The notes beneath the pieces are model-generated. The model searched no databases. It was not told where the DNA came from and was given only the letters and a program-made list of their open reading frames with translations. 64,000 nucleotides of DNA, taken from Irregularibacter muris (GTDB lineage: Bacteria > Bacillota > Clostridia > Eubacteriales > Garciellaceae). The position numbers were made by a program, and so were the translations under genes. The stretch covers positions 171,936-235,935 of the forward strand of contig NZ_JANKAS010000004.1 in assembly GCF_024622505.1 (NCBI RefSeq), written 5' to 3'. This document shows, in pieces, positions 21,916 through 31,926 of this stretch (its first letter is position 1; each line of letters starts with the position of its first letter).

Positions 21916-24900
21916 TTAATCCTCAATATCATCAATGTCGTCCATATCCTCATCGAGGTCAGATATATCTTTTAATACATCGTCTATATCAAAATCTTCT
22001 TCCTCCTGATCTTCCTCTTCCTCTTCATACTCTTCCTCAGGCATATCTTCTTCATTTCCTTCAATATTTACTTCCAATTCTTCTAACCCTATATCCTCAT
22101 CATCCTCTTTGATTTCTAATTCTTCATTTTCATCGGTGATGATTTTAATGTTTAGGGCCAAACTTTGTAATTCTTTGATTAATACCTTAAAGGATTCAGG
22201 AACACCTGGTTCAGGAATATTTTCTCCCTTTACAATCGATTCATAGGTTTTAACCCTTCCTACCACATCGTCAGACTTTACGGTAAGGATTTCCTGTAGG
22301 GTATGAGCTGCACCGTAAGCTTCCAGCGCCCACACCTCCATCTCTCCAAAACGTTGTCCTCCAAACTGTGCCTTTCCTCCAAGAGGTTGTTGAGTAACCA
22401 AGGAATAGGGGCCTGTTGATCGAGCATGAATTTTATCGTCAACTAAGTGGGCTAGTTTTAGAATATACATATATCCCACTGTTACTTCCTGATCAAAGGG
22501 CTCTCCCGTTCTACCATCATAAAGTTGGATTTTTCCATCGGCATCATATCCAGCTTTTTCTAAGGTAGCCATAATATCATCTTCATTGGCTCCATCGAAT
22601 ACTGGGGTTGCTATATGCCAGTTTAGCGCTTTAGCGGCTAATCCTAAATGGACCTCCAATACCTGACCGATATTCATACGGGAGGGTACCCCTAGAGGAT
22701 TTAGTACAATTTCTAAAGGTGTTCCATCAGGTAGGAAAGGCATATCTTCCTCTGGTAGAATCCTAGAGATAACCCCTTTATTTCCGTGACGTCCAGCCAT
22801 TTTATCCCCTACAGAAATTTTTCTCTTTTGGGCGATATATACACGGACTAATTGATTCACTCCAGGAGGCAATTCATCTCCGTTTTCCCTTGTAAAGACT
22901 TTTACATCTACAACCATTCCCGCTTCTCCATGGGGAACTCTTAGGGAGGTATCTCTTACTTCTCTAGCTTTTTCTCCAAAAATTGCTCTTAACAATCTTT
23001 CTTCTGCAGTAAGTTCTGTTTCACCCTTAGGGGTAACCTTTCCTACCAGGATATCATTAGATCTTACCTCTGCTCCAATTCTGATAATTCCTCTTTCATC
23101 TAGGTCCTTTAGTGCTTCTTCGCCTACATTGGGAATATCCCGGGTAATTTCCTCTGGTCCCAATTTGGTGTCCCTAGCTTCTGATTCATATTCCTCAATA
23201 TGAATGGATGTAAATACATCATCTTTCACTAATTTTTCACTGATTAAAATGGCATCTTCATAGTTATAGCCTTCCCAGGTCATAAAGCCCATTAGAATAT
23301 TTCGTCCTAAGGCAATCTCCCCTTGTTCTGTGGAAGGTCCATCCGCTAAAATATCTCCCTTTTTAACCACGTCACCTTTTTTGATAATAGGTTTTTGATT
23401 TATGCAAGTCCCTTGGTTTGATCGTATAAATTTCAGCATAGTATAACGCTCTTTTTGACCGTTATCATCCCTCTTTAGGATGATTTCCCTTGCAGTAACT
23501 TTATCAATGACCCCATCGGCCTTTGCTAATATACAAACTCCTGAATCTTTAGCTGCTTTATGTTCTATACCGGTACCAATAATCGGTGCTTCCGGACGCA
23601 GTAGAGGTACTGCCTGTCGTTGCATATTGGCTCCCATAAGGGCTCTATTGGCGTCATCATTTTCCAAGAAAGGAATCATTGCCGTAGCAACTGAAACAAT
23701 TTGCTTAGGAGAAATATCCATAAAATCTATTTCTGAAGGTGGTGCTACAACAACCTCTCTTTTGATCCCTGCTCTAGCGATAACTTTTTTATCTACAAAT
23801 TGGCTTTCCTCATCTAAAGGCTCATTAGCCTGGGCTATTGTATAATGTCCTTCTTCATCAGCAGCCAAGTATACAATTTCATCTGTTACAACTTCCCTTT
23901 CCTGATCTACTTTACGGAAGGGTGCTTCAATAAATCCATATTCATTGATTCTAGCATAGGTACTCAAAGATCCAATAAGACCGATATTCGGTCCCTCTGG
24001 AGTTTCAATAGGGCACATTCTTCCATAGTGAGAGTGATGCACGTCCCTAACTTCAAAACCAGCTCTTTCCCTACTTAGGCCTCCTGGCCCCAATGCCGAC
24101 AATCTTCTCTTGTGGGTTAATTCTGCCAGTGGATTAGTCTGATCCATGAACTGGGATAGCTGAGAGCTACCGAAAAATTCCTTCATAGCTGCGACTACCG
24201 GTCGAATGTTAATCAAGGCTTGGGGAGTAACCACTTCAATATCCTGTATGGTCATTCTTTCCCTTACCACTCTTTCCATTCTAGAAAGTCCAATTCTAAA
24301 TTGGTTCTGAAGTAATTCGCCCACTGACCTTAGTCTTCTATTGCCTAAGTGATCTATATCATCAATATCTCCAATGCCATAGTCCAACCCTAAGTTGTAA
24401 TTGATAGAGGCCATCATATCTGAAATAACAATATGTTTTGGAATTAATTTATCCATTTGGTCCTTGATAGCTTCTTTAAATTCTTCTTCTCTTTGGTAGT
24501 TATTGATAATTTCTTTTAATACGGAATAATCCACCATCTCATTTATGTTCAAATCATCTAAGTAATATGGTAAGCCTAATTTTCGGATATCTACAAAACC
24601 ATTCCCTATAACTTTAATCTCTTTATCTTCATACCTTATATTTACGGCATTGATGCCTGTGTTTTGTATATCCCAAGCTTTTTCTCTAGAAATTTTCTCA
24701 TCTTTTTCTACTAATACTTCCCCTGTTTCAGGATGTACGATGTTTTCTGCTGCTATTTTTCCAAAAATTCGATTAGCCAAGGCTAATTTTTTATTTAGCT
24801 TATGTCTACCCACTCTAGCCAAATCATATCTTTTGGGATCAAAAAACATAGAATATAATAAAGATTTGGCACTATCTACTGTAGGTGGCTCACCGGGTCT

Positions 24901-25617
24901 AAGTCTTTTGTATATTTCTAACAACCCTTCTTCTACAGAGTTTGTGCTGTCTTTATCCAGAGTAGCCAATAATTTTGGTTCTTCACCTAAAAGCTCTATA
25001 ATTTCCTGATCTGTACCATAACCCATAGCACGGGTCAAAACAGTTATTGGAAGTTTCCTTGTTCTGTCAATACGAACAGATACAATATCATTGGAGTCTG
25101 TCTCGTATTCCAACCATGCACCACGGTTAGGGATCACTTGAGCGGAATGCAATCTTTTACCAGTTTTATCAATTGTTTCAGAATAGTATGCTCCTGGTGA
25201 ACGAACTAATTGGCTTACAATTACCCTTTCTGCACCATTAATAATAAAGGTTCCATTTTCGGTCATTAGAGGGAAATCCCCCATAAATACCTCTTGTTCC
25301 TTTACTTCTCCGGTTTCTTTATTGATAAGTCTAACCTTCGCTTTTAATGGCGCCGAATAAGTTACATCCCTTTCCTTACTATCTTCCACAGTATACTTTG
25401 GATTTTCATCTAGTGCATAGTCCGCAAACTCTAAAATTAAATTTCCTGTATAATCTTGAATGGGGGATATATCCTCAAATACCTCTTTTAAACCTTCACC
25501 TAAAAACCATTGATAAGACTCTTTCTGAATTTCTATTAAGTTTGGCATATCCAAAATTTCGTCAATTCTTGAATAGCTCATCCTCATTCTTTTTCCCAAT
25601 TGGACAGGATGGACCAT
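21916..25617 (-). CDS. rpoB: DNA-directed RNA polymerase subunit beta
   Basis: RpoB forms the catalytic cleft and the rifampicin pocket. Recognisable parts are the rifampicin cluster ([23 protein letters not shown]), the [18 protein letters not shown] segment and the C-terminal clamp contacts ([24 protein letters not shown]). The ATG at 25617 is chosen; a GTG two codons upstream overlaps the Shine-Dalgarno. Length 1233 aa. The last 55 residues are an unusually acidic tail. It follows the rplJ-rplL terminator and probably has its own promoter. Confidence 0.97.
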   Translation of the reverse strand: MVHPVQLGKRMRMSYSRIDEILDMPNLIEIQKESYQWFLGEGLKEVFEDISPIQDYTGNLILEFADYALDENPKYTVEDSKERDVTYSAPLKAKVRLINKETGEVKEQEVFMGDFPLMTENGTFIINGAERVIVSQLVRSPGAYYSETIDKTGKRLHSAQVIPNRGAWLEYETDSNDIVSVRIDRTRKLPITVLTRAMGYGTDQEIIELLGEEPKLLATLDKDSTNSVEEGLLEIYKRLRPGEPPTVDSAKSLLYSMFFDPKRYDLARVGRHKLNKKLALANRIFGKIAAENIVHPETGEVLVEKDEKISREKAWDIQNTGINAVNIRYEDKEIKVIGNGFVDIRKLGLPYYLDDLNINEMVDYSVLKEIINNYQREEEFKEAIKDQMDKLIPKHIVISDMMASINYNLGLDYGIGDIDDIDHLGNRRLRSVGELLQNQFRIGLSRMERVVRERMTIQDIEVVTPQALINIRPVVAAMKEFFGSSQLSQFMDQTNPLAELTHKRRLSALGPGGLSRERAGFEVRDVHHSHYGRMCPIETPEGPNIGLIGSLSTYARINEYGFIEAPFRKVDQEREVVTDEIVYLAADEEGHYTIAQANEPLDEESQFVDKKVIARAGIKREVVVAPPSEIDFMDISPKQIVSVATAMIPFLENDDANRALMGANMQRQAVPLLRPEAPIIGTGIEHKAAKDSGVCILAKADGVIDKVTAREIILKRDDNGQKERYTMLKFIRSNQGTCINQKPIIKKGDVVKKGDILADGPSTEQGEIALGRNILMGFMTWEGYNYEDAILISEKLVKDDVFTSIHIEEYESEARDTKLGPEEITRDIPNVGEEALKDLDERGIIRIGAEVRSNDILVGKVTPKGETELTAEERLLRAIFGEKAREVRDTSLRVPHGEAGMVVDVKVFTRENGDELPPGVNQLVRVYIAQKRKISVGDKMAGRHGNKGVISRILPEEDMPFLPDGTPLEIVLNPLGVPSRMNIGQVLEVHLGLAAKALNWHIATPVFDGANEDDIMATLEKAGYDADGKIQLYDGRTGEPFDQEVTVGYMYILKLAHLVDDKIHARSTGPYSLVTQQPLGGKAQFGGQRFGEMEVWALEAYGAAHTLQEILTVKSDDVVGRVKTYESIVKGENIPEPGVPESFKVLIKELQSLALNIKIITDENEELEIKEDDEDIGLEELEVNIEGNEEDMPEEEYEEEEEDQEEEDFDIDDVLKDISDLDEDMDDIDDIED

Positions 25618-25792
25618 CCGCACTCACCCCTTACTTATAAAGTAAAATAGCCAAAAGCTGCACATACTCATATACCTTGTGTAACCTTTGGTTTTCTTTT
25701 CCACTAAAATAGACTACCTACTGTATTATCACCAGCCATATTAAATTTATACAAAAATAGGCAAATTTAACCTACCAATGCAATTTACAATA

Positions 25793-25818
25793 CTAACACA
25801 ACTTGTCAATAGTGTCAA
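25793..25818 (-). promoter_or_regulatory. Probable rpoBC promoter
   Basis: Two overlapping TTGACA hexamers occur on the minus strand (25813-25818 and 25804-25809). TAGTAT lies 17 bp after the first and TAAATT lies 16 bp after the second. Both lie downstream of the rplL terminator and about 170-190 bp before rpoB. The rest of the 25624-25904 gap holds no gene that I can support. Confidence 0.6.
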
Positions 25819-25901
25819 TAGGTAATTTGATTATTTTAGATCTTATTCAGGACATCCTAGGGGACTCCTATCTATATTTACCCACAATCATCTATTAGTA
25901 A

Positions 25902-25936
25902 AAAAGAAAGGTACTCTGATTTCAGAGTGCCTTTCT
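25902..25936 (-). terminator. Intrinsic terminator/attenuator after rplL
   Basis: Arms AGAAAGGCACTCTGA and its complement (one wobble) with a 3-nt loop, followed on the minus strand by TTTTTTACT. It lies 20 nt past the rplL stop. In many bacteria partial read-through at this place lowers rpoBC relative to rplJL. Confidence 0.92.
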
Positions 25937-25956
25937 TGGGAAGTTCATAAAATTAA

Positions 25957-26340
25957 TTACTTAACTTCTACTTTTGCTCCAACTTCTTCTAATTTAGTTT
26001 TTAAGCTTTCAGCATCTTCTTTGCTAATGCCTTCTTTAACAGCTTTTGGAGCATTATCTACTAATTCTTTAGCTTCTTTTAAGCCTAAGCCAGTTGCTTC
26101 TCTAACAACTTTGATTACTTTGATTTTTTGTGCTCCAGCTTCAGCTAGAACTACATCAAATTCTGTTTTTTCTTCAGCAGCTTCTTGAGCTCCACCAGCA
26201 GCTGGTGCAGCAGCTACAGCCATAGGTGCAGCAGCGCTTACTCCAAATTCTTCTTCTAATGCTTTTACTAATTCAGATAATTCTAATACAGTCATATTTT
26301 TAACTTCTTCGATTAATTGAGTTACTTTTTCGTTTGCCAT
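25957..26340 (-). CDS. rplL: 50S ribosomal protein L7/L12
   Basis: The multicopy stalk protein that recruits translation GTPases. The 127 residues comprise an N-terminal dimerisation helix ([26 protein letters not shown]), an Ala/Gly-rich hinge ([14 protein letters not shown]) and the C-terminal domain ([22 protein letters not shown] variant). It is cotranscribed with rplJ and terminated directly after. Confidence 0.98.
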   Translation of the reverse strand: MANEKVTQLIEEVKNMTVLELSELVKALEEEFGVSAAAPMAVAAAPAAGGAQEAAEEKTEFDVVLAEAGAQKIKVIKVVREATGLGLKEAKELVDNAPKAVKEGISKEDAESLKTKLEEVGAKVEVK

Positions 26341-26376
26341 TTTATAATTCCCTCCAGATTTTTTAAGTTTTTTGTT

Positions 26377-26904
26377 TTAAGCTTGAGCTTCTTTTTGTTC
26401 TTTAACACCATTTAAGGCATATACTAAGTTACGTACAGTTCCTTGTAGTACATTAGCAAATCCAGCGATAGGTGCGTTGAATCCACCAAGTACTTTGGCA
26501 ATAAGAACTTCTCTTGGTGGTAAGGCTGCAAGTTCTTTGATTCCTGCTAGATCTATAACATCTCCATCTACCATACCTGCCTTAATTTCTAAGTCCTTAT
26601 GTTCTTTTGCAAAATCCGCAATGATTTTTGCCGCGGATACGGGATCTTCCATTCCGAAAGCAACGGCTGTAGGTCCTACTAGATAATCTAATAAACCTTC
26701 ATAGCCTACTTCCTTAACAGCTAATCTCATTAAAGTGTTTTTATAGACTTTATAGTCTACTCCCTCAGCTCTAAATTTCGCCCGAAGTTCAGTGATCTCT
26801 TCAACATCTAATCCACGGTAATCTACTAAAACTGCAGATTGAGCCGTTTGAAATTTGTCTGTTATTTCTCCTACTAATTGCTTTTTAATGTCTAAGTTTG
26901 ACAT
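26377..26904 (-). CDS. rplJ: 50S ribosomal protein L10
   Basis: L10 anchors L7/L12 dimers to the stalk base and represses its own mRNA. From the ATG at 26904 it reads MSNLDIKKQLVGEITDKF, 175 aa, with VDYRGLDVEEITELR and the C-terminal L12-binding helix (FANVLQGTVRNLVYALNGVKEQ). Upstream in-frame starts were rejected because they overlap GGAGG. It lies after an L10 leader RNA and before rplL. Confidence 0.96.
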   Translation of the reverse strand: MSNLDIKKQLVGEITDKFQTAQSAVLVDYRGLDVEEITELRAKFRAEGVDYKVYKNTLMRLAVKEVGYEGLLDYLVGPTAVAFGMEDPVSAAKIIADFAKEHKDLEIKAGMVDGDVIDLAGIKELAALPPREVLIAKVLGGFNAPIAGFANVLQGTVRNLVYALNGVKEQKEAQA

Positions 26905-26959
26905 TCGGTGCTCCACCTCCTCTGCCATCAGCACTAAGTTATTTATGGCTTCTAATCAT

Positions 26960-27075
26960 TAAAAAAGCCCTCTTCGCAGACACAGTCGAAGAAAGGCTCT
27001 AATATCAAAGTTATTAGTCCATCCCCTCGGTAGGAAATTAAGCTTTTCGCACCTACTGTCTACGGTTCAAGTAAA
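26960..27075 (-). ncRNA. Ribosomal protein L10 leader RNA
   Basis: The RNA upstream of rplJ has the elements of the L10 leader family: a stem with CAGTAGGTGCGAAAAGC followed by CCTACCGAGG, then a GC-rich hairpin AGCCTTTCTTCGACTGTG...GCGAAGAGGGCT ending in TTTTTT. L10 (with L12) is known to bind such leaders and control rplJL expression. The U-tract hairpin at 26960-26998 suggests attenuation here. Confidence 0.85.
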
Positions 27076-27147
27076 TCATTATTTATTTCAAACACCATAA
27101 ATTATAACATTTTGATGTTCAGTTGTCAACAAATTAATTTCAATATC

Positions 27148-27837
27148 TTATATTCTCGCAGGGTTAATTTTAATTCCTGGACCCATTGTACTTGATATGG
27201 AAACACTTCTTAGATATTGTCCCTTTGCAGCTGCTGGTTTTGCTTTAATTACAGCGTCTAGCAAAGTGCTAAAGTTATCTTGAAGTTTTTCTGTGCCAAA
27301 AGAAGCTTTTCCTAAGGGCACGTGGATAATGTTTGTTTTATCCAATCTATATTCAACCTTACCTGCTTTTATATCTTTTACGGCTTTTTCTACCTCAAAG
27401 GTTACCGTTCCAGATTTAGGGTTAGGCATTAATCCCTTTGGTCCAAGAACTCGTCCTAGTCTACCTACAACACCCATCATGTCCGGTGTAGCCACAATAA
27501 CATCAAAATCAAACCAGTTTTCCTTTTGAATTTTTTCTAGGAATTCTTCTGCACCAACATAATCTGCTCCTGCTGCTTGGGCTTCAGCTACTTTGTCACC
27601 CTTTGCAAATACTAATACTTTTACTTCTTTACCTGTTCCATGGGGCAAAACAATGGCTCCACGGACTTGTTGATCCGCATGTCTGGAGTCAACACCCAAT
27701 CGAATATGAGCTTCTATGGTTTCATCAAATTTAGCTGTTGCTGTCTTTTGTACAAGTTCAATTGCTTCGTTAACATCATATAGATGTTCACGATCTACTA
27801 ATTTTGAATTTTCTAGATATTTCTTTCCTTTTTTCAT
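27148..27837 (-). CDS. rplA: 50S ribosomal protein L1
   Basis: L1 forms the mobile stalk near the E site and often represses the rplKA mRNA. The 229-residue protein begins [22 protein letters not shown], with the signature [32 protein letters not shown] (split reading). Two alpha/beta domains of the usual length are present. It lies between rplK and the L10 leader. Confidence 0.98.
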   Translation of the reverse strand: MKKGKKYLENSKLVDREHLYDVNEAIELVQKTATAKFDETIEAHIRLGVDSRHADQQVRGAIVLPHGTGKEVKVLVFAKGDKVAEAQAAGADYVGAEEFLEKIQKENWFDFDVIVATPDMMGVVGRLGRVLGPKGLMPNPKSGTVTFEVEKAVKDIKAGKVEYRLDKTNIIHVPLGKASFGTEKLQDNFSTLLDAVIKAKPAAAKGQYLRSVSISSTMGPGIKINPARI

Positions 27838-27886
27838 GGTAAATCCTCCCTTGTGGTATTATCGGTTTCCCTCCCACGAAATTAAC

Positions 27887-28312
27887 TTACTCTTCTACGG
27901 TAATGCCCATGCTTCTAGCTGTTCCTGCAATCATGTTCATTGCAGCCTCAACAGAAGCAGCATTTAAGTCTTGCATTTTTAATTCTGCAATTTCTCTAAC
28001 TTTATCTTTACTTACTTTTGCTACTTTTTCTCTATTAGGTACTCCTGAACCACTTTCTATTCCCGCAGCTTTTTTTAGTAAAACAGCAGCTGGTGGAGTT
28101 TTTGTAATAAAGCTAAAAGATCTATCAGCATATACTGTGATCACTACAGGAATAATCATCCCTGCTTGCTTTGCAGTTTTTTCATTGAATTCTTTACAGA
28201 AACCCATTATATTTACACCATGTTGTCCTAAAGCTGGACCTACTGGTGGAGCTGGAGTAGCTTTTCCAGCTGGAATTTGCAATTTAATTAATCCCATTAC
28301 TTTTTTGGCCAT
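27887..28312 (-). CDS. rplK: 50S ribosomal protein L11
   Basis: L11 forms the GTPase-associated centre with 23S rRNA and is the thiopeptide site and stringent-response partner of RelA. The ATG at 28312 (8 nt after GGAGG) gives [23 protein letters not shown], 141 aa. The N-terminal [19 protein letters not shown] and the C-terminal RNA-binding domain are intact. A GTG inside the Shine-Dalgarno was rejected. Confidence 0.97.
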   Translation of the reverse strand: MAKKVMGLIKLQIPAGKATPAPPVGPALGQHGVNIMGFCKEFNEKTAKQAGMIIPVVITVYADRSFSFITKTPPAAVLLKKAAGIESGSGVPNREKVAKVSKDKVREIAELKMQDLNAASVEAAMNMIAGTARSMGITVEE

Positions 28313-28363
28313 GTTCTGCACCTCCTTAATATGTTTAAGTATGGATATATTTAAAATATTTTT

Positions 28364-28888
28364 CTACATCTTTTGGACTTGCTCAAATCCCAGTTCTACG
28401 GGAGTTTCTCTACCGAACATGGATATGTTCACTTTTATTTTTTGTCTTTCAGAATTTACTTCTTCTACTACACCAATAAAGTTTTCAAAGGGGCCAGAAA
28501 TCACCTTTACACTGTCTCTAATAGAAATGTTTAAAACAGGCACCTTTTCTTGAATTCCCATACTTTTCAGTTCAGCATCAGACAAAGGCACAGGTTTAGA
28601 ACCAGGTCCTACAAAACCTGTAACTCCACGCGTATTACGAACAATATACCAAGATTCATCCGTCATGATCATTTTAATCATCACATAGCCTGGAAAAACT
28701 TTTTTCATGCTAACTTTCTTTTTTCCATTCTTCATTTCCACTTGCTCATGCATAGGAACAGTGACTTCTTGTATAATGTCCTGCATATTTCTGTTTTCTA
28801 CTGCTGCTTCAATATTTACTTTTACCTTATTTTCATACCCAGAATAAGTATGGGCTACATACCACCTTGCCTTGTTTTCGCTTTCCAT
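28364..28888 (-). CDS. nusG: Transcription termination/antitermination factor NusG
   Basis: NusG binds the polymerase clamp, suppresses or enhances pausing, and in many bacteria links to S10. The 174 residues comprise the NGN domain (ARWYVAHTYSGYENKVKVNIE, FPGYVMIKMIMTD) and a C-terminal KOW domain (ISGPFENFIGVVEEVNSERQKIKV). It lies between secE and rplK as in most bacteria. Confidence 0.98.
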   Translation of the reverse strand: MESENKARWYVAHTYSGYENKVKVNIEAAVENRNMQDIIQEVTVPMHEQVEMKNGKKKVSMKKVFPGYVMIKMIMTDESWYIVRNTRGVTGFVGPGSKPVPLSDAELKSMGIQEKVPVLNISIRDSVKVISGPFENFIGVVEEVNSERQKIKVNISMFGRETPVELGFEQVQKM

Positions 28889-28904
28889 ATTTACCCCTTC
28901 TCTT

Positions 28905-29144
28905 TTACTTAATAATCAATTTGAGCATTCTCCCTAAACCCAAGTCCATTAACCACACTGCAAAAGAAACAACTGCCACTGAAGAAATCACAACCAATGT
29001 ATGTTGTCCTAATTCTTTTCTAGTTGGCCAACTTACCTTTTTAAGTTCATACCATACACCTTTAAAAAATTTACCTATTTTGAATCTTTTTTCCTTGCTT
29101 TTTCCCTTCCCCTTGCCTTTTGCATCCTTTGCCAACGGCTCCAC
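28905..29144 (-). CDS. secE: Preprotein translocase subunit SecE
   Basis: SecE is the essential clamp around SecY. The protein has a lysine/glycine-rich N-terminus (KGKGKGKSKEK), the conserved amphipathic VWYELKKVSWPTRKEL and one transmembrane segment (VVISSVAVVSFAVWLM), the one-span form usual in Firmicutes. The start is uncertain. The GTG at 29144 lies too close to AAAGG, while the TTG at 29135 has 10-nt spacing and would give 76 aa. It lies between rpmG and nusG. Confidence 0.93.
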   Translation of the reverse strand: MEPLAKDAKGKGKGKSKEKRFKIGKFFKGVWYELKKVSWPTRKELGQHTLVVISSVAVVSFAVWLMDLGLGRMLKLIIK

Positions 29145-29189
29145 ATCCTTTTACATTACATTTTAGGATTGAATTTTATAAAAACACAA

Positions 29190-29339
29190 CTATTTTGTTT
29201 CTTTATGCACTGTATGAGTTTTGCAGAATTTACAATACTTATTCATTTCCAGTCTATCTGGATCATTCTTTTTATTTTTCATTGTATGGTAATTTCTTTG
29301 TTTACATTCAGTACATGCCAAGGTAACTTTTACTCGCAC
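29190..29339 (-). CDS. rpmG: 50S ribosomal protein L33, zinc-binding form, GTG start
   Basis: A 49-residue protein, (M)[21 protein letters not shown]..., ending in [16 protein letters not shown]. Two CxxC pairs mark the zinc-binding C+ form. Only a GTG start fits (29339), 8 nt after GGGAGG. It was read directly from the sequence because it is short and lacks ATG. It heads the secE-nusG-rplKA transcript. Confidence 0.96.
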   Translation of the reverse strand: MRVKVTLACTECKQRNYHTMKNKKNDPDRLEMNKYCKFCKTHTVHKETK

Positions 29340-29439
29340 TACCTACACCTCCCGCTATTTCCATTTGCTATGGTGTATCTAATTCGCCCTTATTATTAGA
29401 TATACTTTACCATTTTTCCTTTTTTTTGTTACTTTATAA

Positions 29440-29468
29440 AATTTATCATAATTTTTATTTTGTGTCAA
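29440..29468 (-). promoter_or_regulatory. Promoter of rpmG-secE-nusG
   Basis: The minus strand shows TTGACA (29463-29468), a 17-bp spacer and TAAATT (29440-29445), about 100 nt before the rpmG start. It lies beyond the tufB hairpin, so rpmG-secE-nusG-rplKA appears to have its own sigma-A promoter. Confidence 0.75.
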
Positions 29469-29564
29469 TAAAAAGTACTCGGTCTACATATTTACTATTA
29501 TAACAACCTACGACTGTTCTATACCTCTCCAATGGGGTAAAAGTATTTGGAGGTTTTCACAGGA

Positions 29565-29590
29565 AAGGGCTAGGTTATTTCCTAGCCCTT
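29565..29590 (-). terminator. Hairpin after tufB
   Basis: A perfect 10-bp stem, AAGGGCTAGG/CCTAGCCCTT, with a 6-nt loop lies 61 nt past the tufB stop. The minus-strand continuation TTTCCTGTG is only weakly U-rich, so termination may be partial. Confidence 0.7.
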
Positions 29591-29650
29591 ATTCTATGAA
29601 TATCCCTTGCTTTCCTATTGGAAATTTATTTTTTTCTTTATACTCAGGAA

Positions 29651-30844
29651 TTACTCAATAATAGAAGCAACAACACCTGCTCCTACTGTTCTTCCACCTT
29701 CACGAATAGCAAATCTTAGTCCTTCTTCAATAGCTATAGGAGTGATTAGGTCGATTTCCATAGTAATGTTATCTCCTGGCATTACCATTTCTACACCTTC
29801 TCCTAATTCAATTATTCCAGTTACGTCTGTTGTTCTAAAGTAGAATTGTGGTCTGTATCCATTAAAGAATGGAGTATGTCTTCCACCTTCTTCTTTAGTC
29901 AATACGTAAATCTCAGATGTGAATTTTGTATGAGGCTTGATAGATCCTGGCTTTGCTAATACTTGACCTCTTTCAATATCTTCTCTTTGTACCCCTCTTA
30001 AAAGTACTCCGATATTATCTCCCGCTTGGGCTTGGTCTAGTAGTTTTCTAAACATTTCTACTCCAGTTACTACGATCTTTCTGGACTCTTCTGTTAAGCC
30101 TACGATTTCTACTTCGTCTTGTACTTTTACGATTCCTCTTTCTACTCTTCCTGTAGCTACTGTTCCTCTACCTGTGATAGAGAATACGTCCTCTACTGGC
30201 ATCAAGAAAGGTTGGTCTACTGGTCTTTCTGGCTCTGGAATGTACTCATCACATGCTTGCATTAACTCTACGATTTTGTCTCCCCACTCGCTATCTGGAT
30301 CTTCTAATGCTTTTAAAGCAGATCCAATTACGATTGGTGTGTCATCTCCTGGGAATTCATATTCGCTTAGTAATTCTCTTACTTCCATTTCAACCAATTC
30401 TAATAATTCTTCGTCATCTACCATGTCTGCTTTGTTTAAGAATACTACGATATATGGTACCCCTACTTGTCTGGATAGTAGGATATGTTCTCTTGTTTGT
30501 GGCATTGGACCATCTGCTGAGGATACTACTAGGATTGCTCCATCCATTTGGGCTGCTCCAGTGATCATGTTTTTAACGTAGTCAGCATGACCTGGGCAGT
30601 CTACGTGAGCATAGTGACGATTGTCTGTTTCGTACTCTACGTGAGATGTGGAAATGGTAATTCCTCTTTCTCTCTCTTCTGGTGCTTTATCAATGTTGTC
30701 ATAGCTCATAACTTGTCCTGATCCAAATCTTTTGTTTAATACTGTAGTAATCGCTGCTGTTAATGTTGTTTTACCATGGTCTACGTGACCTATTGTCCCT
30801 ATATTTACGTGGGGTTTTGTTCTTTCAAATCTTTCCTTTGCCAT
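29651..30844 (-). CDS. tufB: Elongation factor Tu, copy B
   Basis: A second EF-Tu gene, 397 aa from ATG 30844. An in-frame extension of 51 codons upstream crosses the tRNA-Thr gene and is not used. All GTPase motifs ([17 protein letters not shown]) match copy A, and the single residue difference I found is Val to Ile in TGIIELGEG. Identity with copy A extends about 20 nt past the stop and up to the Shine-Dalgarno. It follows tRNA-Tyr and tRNA-Thr, recalling the E. coli tRNA-tufB operon. Confidence 0.98.
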   Translation of the reverse strand: MAKERFERTKPHVNIGTIGHVDHGKTTLTAAITTVLNKRFGSGQVMSYDNIDKAPEERERGITISTSHVEYETDNRHYAHVDCPGHADYVKNMITGAAQMDGAILVVSSADGPMPQTREHILLSRQVGVPYIVVFLNKADMVDDEELLELVEMEVRELLSEYEFPGDDTPIVIGSALKALEDPDSEWGDKIVELMQACDEYIPEPERPVDQPFLMPVEDVFSITGRGTVATGRVERGIVKVQDEVEIVGLTEESRKIVVTGVEMFRKLLDQAQAGDNIGVLLRGVQREDIERGQVLAKPGSIKPHTKFTSEIYVLTKEEGGRHTPFFNGYRPQFYFRTTDVTGIIELGEGVEMVMPGDNITMEIDLITPIAIEEGLRFAIREGGRTVGAGVVASIIE

Positions 30845-30952
30845 TTTTGTTATCCTCCTTTGCAAATTCAAAATATGTATAAGATATAAGCTACTTTCCT
30901 TCCATGAACACTCTACCGGGTGTTTCACGAAATAGAAAACAATTAATAAAAA

Positions 30953-31028
30953 TGGAGCCCACGACCGGACTTGAACCGGAGACCCCCACCTTACCAAGGT
31001 GGTACTCTACCGTCTGAGCTACGTGGGC
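30953..31028 (-). tRNA. tRNA-Thr (GGU anticodon)
   Basis: A 76-nt cloverleaf including an encoded CCA. The acceptor arms GCCCACG/CGTGGGC pair fully, the anticodon stem is CCACC/GGTGG with loop TTGGTAA (anticodon GGT), and the T arm reads CCGGTTCAAGTCCGG. It lies between tRNA-Tyr and tufB and is probably processed from one transcript with them. Confidence 0.96.
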
Positions 31029-31037
31029 AAATATTTA

Positions 31038-31122
31038 TGGTGGAGGGAGAAGGATTCGAACCTTCGAAGGCTCCGCCGGCAGATTTACAGTCTGCTCCCT
31101 TTGGCCGCTCGGGAATCCCTCC
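31038..31122 (-). tRNA. tRNA-Tyr (GUA anticodon)
   Basis: An 85-nt class II tRNA with the long variable arm usual for bacterial tRNA-Tyr. Acceptor arms GGAGGGA/TCCCTCC pair, and the anticodon stem GCAGA/TCTGC holds loop CTGTAAA (anticodon GTA). CCA is encoded. It is the first element after the promoter at 31137-31165. Confidence 0.96.
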
Positions 31123-31136
31123 GTGACTACCATTAT

Positions 31137-31165
31137 ATAATACTAGATATTATTTAGGCTGTCAA
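31137..31165 (-). promoter_or_regulatory. Promoter of tRNA-Tyr/tRNA-Thr/tufB
   Basis: TTGACA (31160-31165), a 17-bp spacer and TATTAT (31137-31142) on the minus strand lie about 15 bp before the tRNA-Tyr 5' end. This is a near-consensus sigma-A promoter placed as expected for a tRNA operon. Confidence 0.85.
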
Positions 31166-31208
31166 ATGATTTTTGCCTTTTCCTTTTGTTATTTTTTAGC
31201 ACTTATAA

Positions 31209-31853
31209 TTACATATCTCTATCTTCTAAATAAGTCTCTAATTTTCTTTTTACTCTTTGTAAAGCATTATCTATGGATTTCACTTGTCTATCTAGGTCTA
31301 CAGCGATTTCCTGATAGGATTTTCCTTGTAAATAGGACATCAAGACTTCCCATTCTAAGTCACTTAAAATTTCTCCTATCTTACTTTTAATCGAACTTAA
31401 TTCTTCCCTACTTATAATGAGTTCTTCAGGATCTAAGATTTTCGAACCTGCTAATACATCTAATAAGGTACGGTCAGACTCTTCATCATATATGGGTTTA
31501 TTTAGGGACACATAGGAATTAAGCGGAATATGTTTTTGCCTAGTTGCTGTTTTTATGGCCGTAATAATTTGCCTGGTAATGCATAACTCTGCAAAGGCCC
31601 TGAAAGAAGATAATTTATCCGCCCGAAAATCTCTTACAGCCTTGTATAAACCGATCATACCCTCTTGGACAATATCCTCTCTATCGGCCCCAATTAAAAA
31701 ATAGGATCTTGATTTTGCTCTTACAAAATTTCTGTATTTATTGATGATAGCCTCTAGAGCTATCCTATCCCCTTCATTTGCAAGAATGACTAATTCTTCG
31801 TCCATTAAAATGTTGTCATCTATTTTTTGCTGCAGTTCTGCATTTAATTCCAC
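31209..31853 (-). CDS. sigH: RNA polymerase sigma-H factor
   Basis: A sigma-70-family factor matching SigH/Spo0H, which acts in early sporulation and stationary phase in Firmicutes. Region 2 reads ALEAIINKYRNFVRAKSRSYFLIGADREDIVQEGMIGLYKAVRDF (split reading), and region 4 has the helix-turn-helix LQGKSYQEIAVDLDRQVKSIDNALQRVKRK. The GTG at 31853 after GGGGGCGATAAT gives 214 aa, the family length. A longer form to 31925 is possible. Its neighbours rae1-rlmB-mrnC-cysS are the usual sigH context. Confidence 0.93.
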   Translation of the reverse strand: MELNAELQQKIDDNILMDEELVILANEGDRIALEAIINKYRNFVRAKSRSYFLIGADREDIVQEGMIGLYKAVRDFRADKLSSFRAFAELCITRQIITAIKTATRQKHIPLNSYVSLNKPIYDEESDRTLLDVLAGSKILDPEELIISREELSSIKSKIGEILSDLEWEVLMSYLQGKSYQEIAVDLDRQVKSIDNALQRVKRKLETYLEDRDM

Positions 31854-31926
31854 ATTATCGCCCCCAACCTTATTCTTTGGACAAGTCATATCAACATTAT
31901 ACCTGAATGAAGAAAGAAACGTCAAG

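Noticed and set aside
30845..30997. 51-codon N-terminal extension of tufB
   Set aside because: It runs through the tRNA-Thr gene, and the EF-Tu start with Shine-Dalgarno is at 30844.
31854..31925. Longer sigH N-terminus from 31925
   Set aside because: The GTG at 31853 has a purine-rich site 7 nt upstream and gives the normal SigH length; the extension lacks a Shine-Dalgarno that I can see and overlaps the end of rae1 spacing.
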